Positions 60,413 to 64,000 of a DNA stretch of 64,000 bases are shown one piece after another (position 1 is the stretch's first letter; each line of letters starts with the position of its first letter). This DNA comes from JBHIKY01 sp042139015 (GTDB taxonomy: Bacteria > Bacillota > Bacilli > Bacillales > Marinococcaceae): the NCBI RefSeq assembly GCF_042139015.1, contig NZ_JBHIKY010000002.1, forward strand, positions 124,001 through 188,000, in the 5' to 3' direction. A program made the position numbers and the translations under genes. The notes below the pieces were generated by a model. It saw nothing but the letters and a program-made list of their open reading frames with translations. It was not told where the DNA came from and ran no database searches.

Positions 60413-61891
60413 TTATTCTTTGGCCTTCCGTGCCTTTTCAATTGCATGAAAAGCTTCCTTCCGGTCATCAAAGGGGAACACTTCTTTTCCAATAATTTGA
60501 TAGGTTTCATGTCCTTTACCGGCAATCAGTACGATATCGTCTTTCTCTGCCAGCTGGATTGCATAAAGAATAGCTTCCCGTCGATCCTCGATTACCGTAT
60601 ACGAATCATTATTATTAACCCCAGCCTGCATTTCATCCAGAATGACAGCAGGGATTTCCATACGTGGGTTATCCGACGTGAACACAGCGTGAGTGCTGTA
60701 TTTCACTGCGGCTGCCGCCATTTCCGGACGCTTTGTTTTATCCCGGTCGCCTCCACAGCCAATTACAACATAAACATTTCTTTGTGCGATATCATTTATT
60801 GTCTGCAGAGCATTCTCCAGGCTGTCGGGAGTGTGGGCGTAATCAACAATGACAGCAAATGACTGCCCGTTTCTAACAGGTTCAAACCGGCCGTCCACCC
60901 CTTTAATTTCCTCCAGCGCTTCCACAATCACCTTCAAAGGCACTTCCTCCGCCAGGCAGGCAGCCGCTGCCGCCAGCGCATTATACACACTGAAGCGGCC
61001 GACCATCGCCATATGTATTTTTTCACTGCCTGCCGGCGTCTGAAGTATAAACTCTGTGCCGTCCGGCCCTGCCACAATATCAGTGGCCTGGATATCTGCT
61101 TTTTTGTTGATACCATAGGTCAAAATAGGCTGGGAACAAATCTTCTCATAGAAGGAGGATGCCTCATCATCAGCATTTAATACAGCTGTTTTTCCTTTGC
61201 TATCATAAGCATTTCCAAGCTGGGAAAACAAGAGTCCCTTGGCCCTTTTATACTCCTCCATCGTCTGATGATAATCGAGATGGTCTTTTGACAAATTAGT
61301 AAAAACAGCAGTATTGAAGTCACAGCCCCTGACTCTTCCCAAATCAAGAGCATGAGAAGAAACTTCCATAATGCAGGCATCGACTGACTCTTCCGCCATT
61401 TGTGCAAACAAGCGCTGCAGTAGAAGCGACTCTGGTGTAGTATTTTTCGTTTCTTCTGTTTTCCCGCCGATTTTCGTATACATCGTTCCAATCATTCCGG
61501 TCGTTAGTCGCTGTTTCTGAAGAATGGTTTCAATTAAATGACTGATAGTAGTTTTTCCATTCGTTCCAGTAATGCCGATCAGCCGGAATTTTTGGGTTGG
61601 GTGATCGTAGAATTCGTTTGCAAGGATAGCCATTGCCCTTTTTGAATCCTTGACTTTAATTACAGGGATGGTTACATCTACGTCCCTCTCTGCCACAATA
61701 GCAGCCGCTCCCTGCTTTTCTGCCTGAGCGGCGAAATCATGACTGTCGACCGTGTAACCCTTCGTACAGAAAAAGAGACCGCCTTTCGTAACCTCTCGTG
61801 AATCCATATGTACAGATGTAATAACAAGGTCTTTTTCAAGCGGTATGTGGAACGGACCAAGTTTTTTAAGGATTTCTGATAATTTTTTCAT
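60413..61891 (-). CDS. murE: UDP-MurNAc-L-Ala-D-Glu:meso-diaminopimelate ligase MurE
   Basis: MurE adds the third amino acid of the stem peptide. The 492-residue protein has the ATP loop GTNGKTTISH, the Mur-ligase signature MEVSSHALDLGR and the specificity motif DNPRMEIP; DNPR is typical of enzymes using meso-diaminopimelate. AGGAGC lies upstream of the ATG at 61889-61891. It is separated from spoVD by a terminator-like hairpin, so an own promoter or read-through is expected. Confidence 0.97.
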   Translation of the reverse strand: MKKLSEILKKLGPFHIPLEKDLVITSVHMDSREVTKGGLFFCTKGYTVDSHDFAAQAEKQGAAAIVAERDVDVTIPVIKVKDSKRAMAILANEFYDHPTQKFRLIGITGTNGKTTISHLIETILQKQRLTTGMIGTMYTKIGGKTEETKNTTPESLLLQRLFAQMAEESVDACIMEVSSHALDLGRVRGCDFNTAVFTNLSKDHLDYHQTMEEYKRAKGLLFSQLGNAYDSKGKTAVLNADDEASSFYEKICSQPILTYGINKKADIQATDIVAGPDGTEFILQTPAGSEKIHMAMVGRFSVYNALAAAAACLAEEVPLKVIVEALEEIKGVDGRFEPVRNGQSFAVIVDYAHTPDSLENALQTINDIAQRNVYVVIGCGGDRDKTKRPEMAAAAVKYSTHAVFTSDNPRMEIPAVILDEMQAGVNNNDSYTVIEDRREAILYAIQLAEKDDIVLIAGKGHETYQIIGKEVFPFDDRKEAFHAIEKARKAKE

Positions 61892-61915
61892 AAATCAACG
61901 CTCCTGATTATTAAT

Positions 61916-61971
61916 AAAAAGTGAGGCACCCGGCAAAGCTGAAATGTCATGCACTATGCAAAGCGGGTGCC
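61916..61971 (-). terminator. Probable terminator after spoVD
   Basis: GGCACCCG and CGGGTGCC (61925-61932 and 61964-61971) pair around a large structured loop with repeated GCAAAGC, followed on the minus strand by TCACTTTTTATT. It lies in the 106-base gap between spoVD and murE. Confidence 0.7.
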
Positions 61972-61997
61972 AAATCGAAAAGGGAACCATACCTATT

Positions 61998-63923
61998 TTA
62001 ATTGGAAGAATTCCCAAGGTAAAGCCTGATTGTTCCGCCTTCCTTTATTTTTTCGCCGGGCTGGGGAGATTGGGCGAGAATAGTTGAACCTTCCCCATCT
62101 TTTTCTATTTTAAACGGATAATAAGCATCATGAAGCTCCTTCAGAGTAAATCCGGTAATATCAGGCACCTCCATAGTGGGCTCATCCGTCCATGTCAATT
62201 CTTTTTCAAGCTGTTCAGATCTTTTTTTCACTCCCATTGCCTGAAGGGAGTCTCCTATAATATTGCCGACAATCGGGGCTGCAACAATCCCCCCAAATTG
62301 CAGCGTTTCCTTTGGATTATCTATGGCAGTATAAACGACAATTTCAGGATTATCCGCAGGGGCAAACCCGATAAATGATACTATGTGGTTATTTTCAAGG
62401 TATTTTCCACCGACGGCCTTTTGAGCTGTTCCGGTCTTTCCCCCGACTCGGTATCCATCCACAAATGCCCCTTTACCAGTTCCTTTTGCGACTACGTGCT
62501 CGAGCGCATTTCGGATCTCCGCCGACGTTTCTTCTGAAATAACACGTCTTTTCATATTGGGGGGATACATTTCCCTTCCTTCTCCGCTTTCAGGATCCAT
62601 CCACTCCTTGGCCAGATAAGGTTCATAAAGATAACCTCCGTTCACGGCAGCTGCCACAGCGGCTACCTGCTGAATCGGTGTTACAGAGACACCTTGCCCG
62701 AATGCTGTGGTGGCCAGTTCAAGCGGTCCTACATTTTCTCTGTCAAATAAAATACCAGTGCCTTCCCCCTGCAGGTCGATGCCTGTTTTTTCTCCAAAAC
62801 CAAACGCCTCAATATAATCAAACAGTACATTTTTCCCCAGCCTCTCTCCTAGTTTAACAAACCCGGGGTTACAAGAATTCTGCACGACTTCAAGGAACGT
62901 CTGCTGTCCATGGCCGCCCTTTTTCCAACACCTTAACTTATGGCCGCTCACTTCTATATAGCCTGGATCATGAAAGGTATCGTTCTTTAAATCCACTTTA
63001 TCTTCTTCCAGTGCTGCGGCTAATGTAATAATTTTAAAGGTCGATCCTGGTTCGTATTGAGACCAGACCGGTTTATTTTGATTGTACACCTCAGGGGGAA
63101 CATTACGATAATCCTCGGGGTGAAAATCCGGCCTGCTGCTCATCCCTAGAATTTCTCCTGTATTTGGATTCATAGCGATCGCGATTGCCCCATCCGGGTT
63201 ATAGGTGGCCTCTGCAATGTCGAGTTCTCTTTCAATGATCGTCTGGACTCGGTCGTCTATGGTTAGACGCAAATGGTCGCCCTGCTTTGGTTCTTTATAG
63301 TCATCAGCAATACCCGGCATTCTTTTTCCTTTGGCATCAGAAAAAAAGGACACATAACCAGGGTCGCCCTGAAGTCTGTCGTCATAATAGTTTTCAATGC
63401 CGGTCAGTCCCTGGTTGTCAATTCCCGCAAATCCAAGGACATGGGACAAATAGGAGCCTTTTGGATAATGGCGTTTATTATCCTCTGCTATATAAATACC
63501 TTCAAGTTCCAGCTCGCGTACTTCTACTGCCTTTTCCTTAGATATCTTTCGCCCTTCAGGGTTCAGCCTCACCGTAGATTCCTGCTTTGTTACCCAGTCA
63601 TATGCCTTTTCCTTTGTAACATCAAGCACCCCTGCGAGAGCCTCTGCTGTAGCTTCCGGATCCTTAATCTGCCTTGGTACAGCAAGAATCGAAGGAGCAC
63701 TGACATTGGTTGCTAATACGATTCCGTTTCGATCTAAAATTTCTCCTCGTTCTGCTTCAAATGGAATGTTGCGTCCCCAGGAATCCTCTGCCAGCCCTGT
63801 CAGCCATTCTCCCATTGAAAATTGAACATAGCCAAGTCTTATTAATAAAATGAGGACCGCAGCCAAGCCTGCAGCGAGAATAAACAACAGTCTTTTCTTT
63901 ACTGTAAAGCTTGATACGCGCAC
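61998..63923 (-). CDS. spoVD: Stage V sporulation protein D (class B PBP)
   Basis: SpoVD is a transpeptidase for spore cortex synthesis, partner of SpoVE. The 641-residue protein has one N-terminal membrane span (about 10-32), a PBP dimerisation domain, the transpeptidase motifs SxxK (EPGSTFKI), SxN (NSCNPG) and KTG (GGKTGTAQ), and one C-terminal PASTA domain. Two cysteines flank the active site (LRCWKKG and NSCNPG), 19 residues apart, as in the redox-controlled B. subtilis SpoVD reduced by StoA; this supports SpoVD rather than PBP2b. The start is GTG 63921-63923. pbpB would be expected just outside the window. Confidence 0.93.
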   Translation of the reverse strand: MRVSSFTVKKRLLFILAAGLAAVLILLIRLGYVQFSMGEWLTGLAEDSWGRNIPFEAERGEILDRNGIVLATNVSAPSILAVPRQIKDPEATAEALAGVLDVTKEKAYDWVTKQESTVRLNPEGRKISKEKAVEVRELELEGIYIAEDNKRHYPKGSYLSHVLGFAGIDNQGLTGIENYYDDRLQGDPGYVSFFSDAKGKRMPGIADDYKEPKQGDHLRLTIDDRVQTIIERELDIAEATYNPDGAIAIAMNPNTGEILGMSSRPDFHPEDYRNVPPEVYNQNKPVWSQYEPGSTFKIITLAAALEEDKVDLKNDTFHDPGYIEVSGHKLRCWKKGGHGQQTFLEVVQNSCNPGFVKLGERLGKNVLFDYIEAFGFGEKTGIDLQGEGTGILFDRENVGPLELATTAFGQGVSVTPIQQVAAVAAAVNGGYLYEPYLAKEWMDPESGEGREMYPPNMKRRVISEETSAEIRNALEHVVAKGTGKGAFVDGYRVGGKTGTAQKAVGGKYLENNHIVSFIGFAPADNPEIVVYTAIDNPKETLQFGGIVAAPIVGNIIGDSLQAMGVKKRSEQLEKELTWTDEPTMEVPDITGFTLKELHDAYYPFKIEKDGEGSTILAQSPQPGEKIKEGGTIRLYLGNSSN

Positions 63924-63948
63924 GTTTATACCACCACCGTAGGTAAAT

Positions 63949-63977
63949 TAGAATGTCATCACTAATCTACCCTATGC
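63949..63977 (-). promoter_or_regulatory. Forespore-like promoter candidate upstream of spoVD
   Basis: Minus-strand GCATA (63973-63977) and CATTCTA (63949-63955) are 17 bases apart, the pattern of SigF/SigG promoters, about 25 bases upstream of the spoVD GTG. In B. subtilis spoVD is read by SigE in the mother cell; a good SigE -10 (CATACA) is not visible here. Confidence 0.4.
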
Positions 63978-64000
63978 CTGTACCGGATTTATAAGAACAA

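Noticed and set aside
1..64000. CRISPR arrays, tRNA or rRNA genes, prophage or complete insertion sequences
   Set aside because: I saw no regularly spaced repeats, no cloverleaf-like sequences, and no integrase or transposase frames in the window.

Overview
The window is core chromosome of a spore-forming, low-GC Gram-positive bacterium of the Bacillaceae. The evidence is the gene order, which follows the Bacillus subtilis plsX-to-spoVD stretch almost gene for gene on the minus strand, the sporulation genes (spoVM, sigG, sigE, spoIIGA, spoVE, spoVD), PyrR attenuators, a T-box, and a MurE with the DNPR motif typical of meso-diaminopimelate cell walls. The very acidic extracellular parts of PrkC and DivIB suggest, but do not prove, a halophilic or alkaliphilic lifestyle.

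Layout, left to right (nearly all genes on the minus strand, so transcription runs right to left). 1-6.1 kb: lipid block with plsX (cut by the window edge), fapR with its own operator, recG, a DegV/FakB protein, a FakA-type kinase and an Asp23 protein. 6.2-6.7 kb: divergent rpmB (plus) and the 26-codon spoVM. 6.8-19.5 kb: housekeeping block rpe, rsgA, prkC, prpC, rsmB, fmt, priA, coaBC, rpoZ, gmk, remA, yicC. 19.5-24 kb: Ca2+ ATPase and divergent rqcH. 24.2-36.9 kb: a methyltransferase, then the full pyrimidine operon pyrR-pyrP-pyrB-pyrC-carA-carB-pyrK-pyrD-pyrF-pyrE with three PyrR attenuators. 36.9-45.6 kb: rluD-type synthase, lspA, T-box-controlled ileS, divIVA and the ylmC-H/sepF cluster. 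46-49 kb: sigG, sigE, spoIIGA. 49.2 kb: a lone plus-strand EamA exporter. 50.2-64 kb: the division and cell wall cluster ftsZ, ftsA, sbp (frameshifted), a decayed DUF881 gene, divIB, murB, murG, spoVE, murD, mraY, murE, spoVD.

How it works together: FapR/PlsX with the FakA/FakB pair serve phospholipid synthesis from endogenous and exogenous fatty acids. PrkC/PrpC sense and signal cell wall state, while the mur, mraY, SEDS and PBP genes build the wall and septum around FtsZ, FtsA, SepF, DivIB and DivIVA. SpoIIGA activates pro-SigE in the mother cell and SigG acts in the forespore. RqcH and YlmH belong to ribosome rescue and quality control.

I found no prophage, CRISPR array, defence island or clear new system. 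The most interesting signals are small. They are: a one-base frame break at an A8 run inside sbp, next to a DUF881 gene whose front half is lost; a 10-residue leader peptide overlapping the recG start; a spoIIGA start region where the Shine-Dalgarno sequence points at an AUA codon; a SigF/G-like promoter in front of spoVD; a D-to-E change at the RqcH 'DR' motif; and two related hairpin repeats. Several genes expected from B. subtilis synteny (def, rlmN, thiN, sdaAB/AA, ylyA, bpr) are absent from their usual places.
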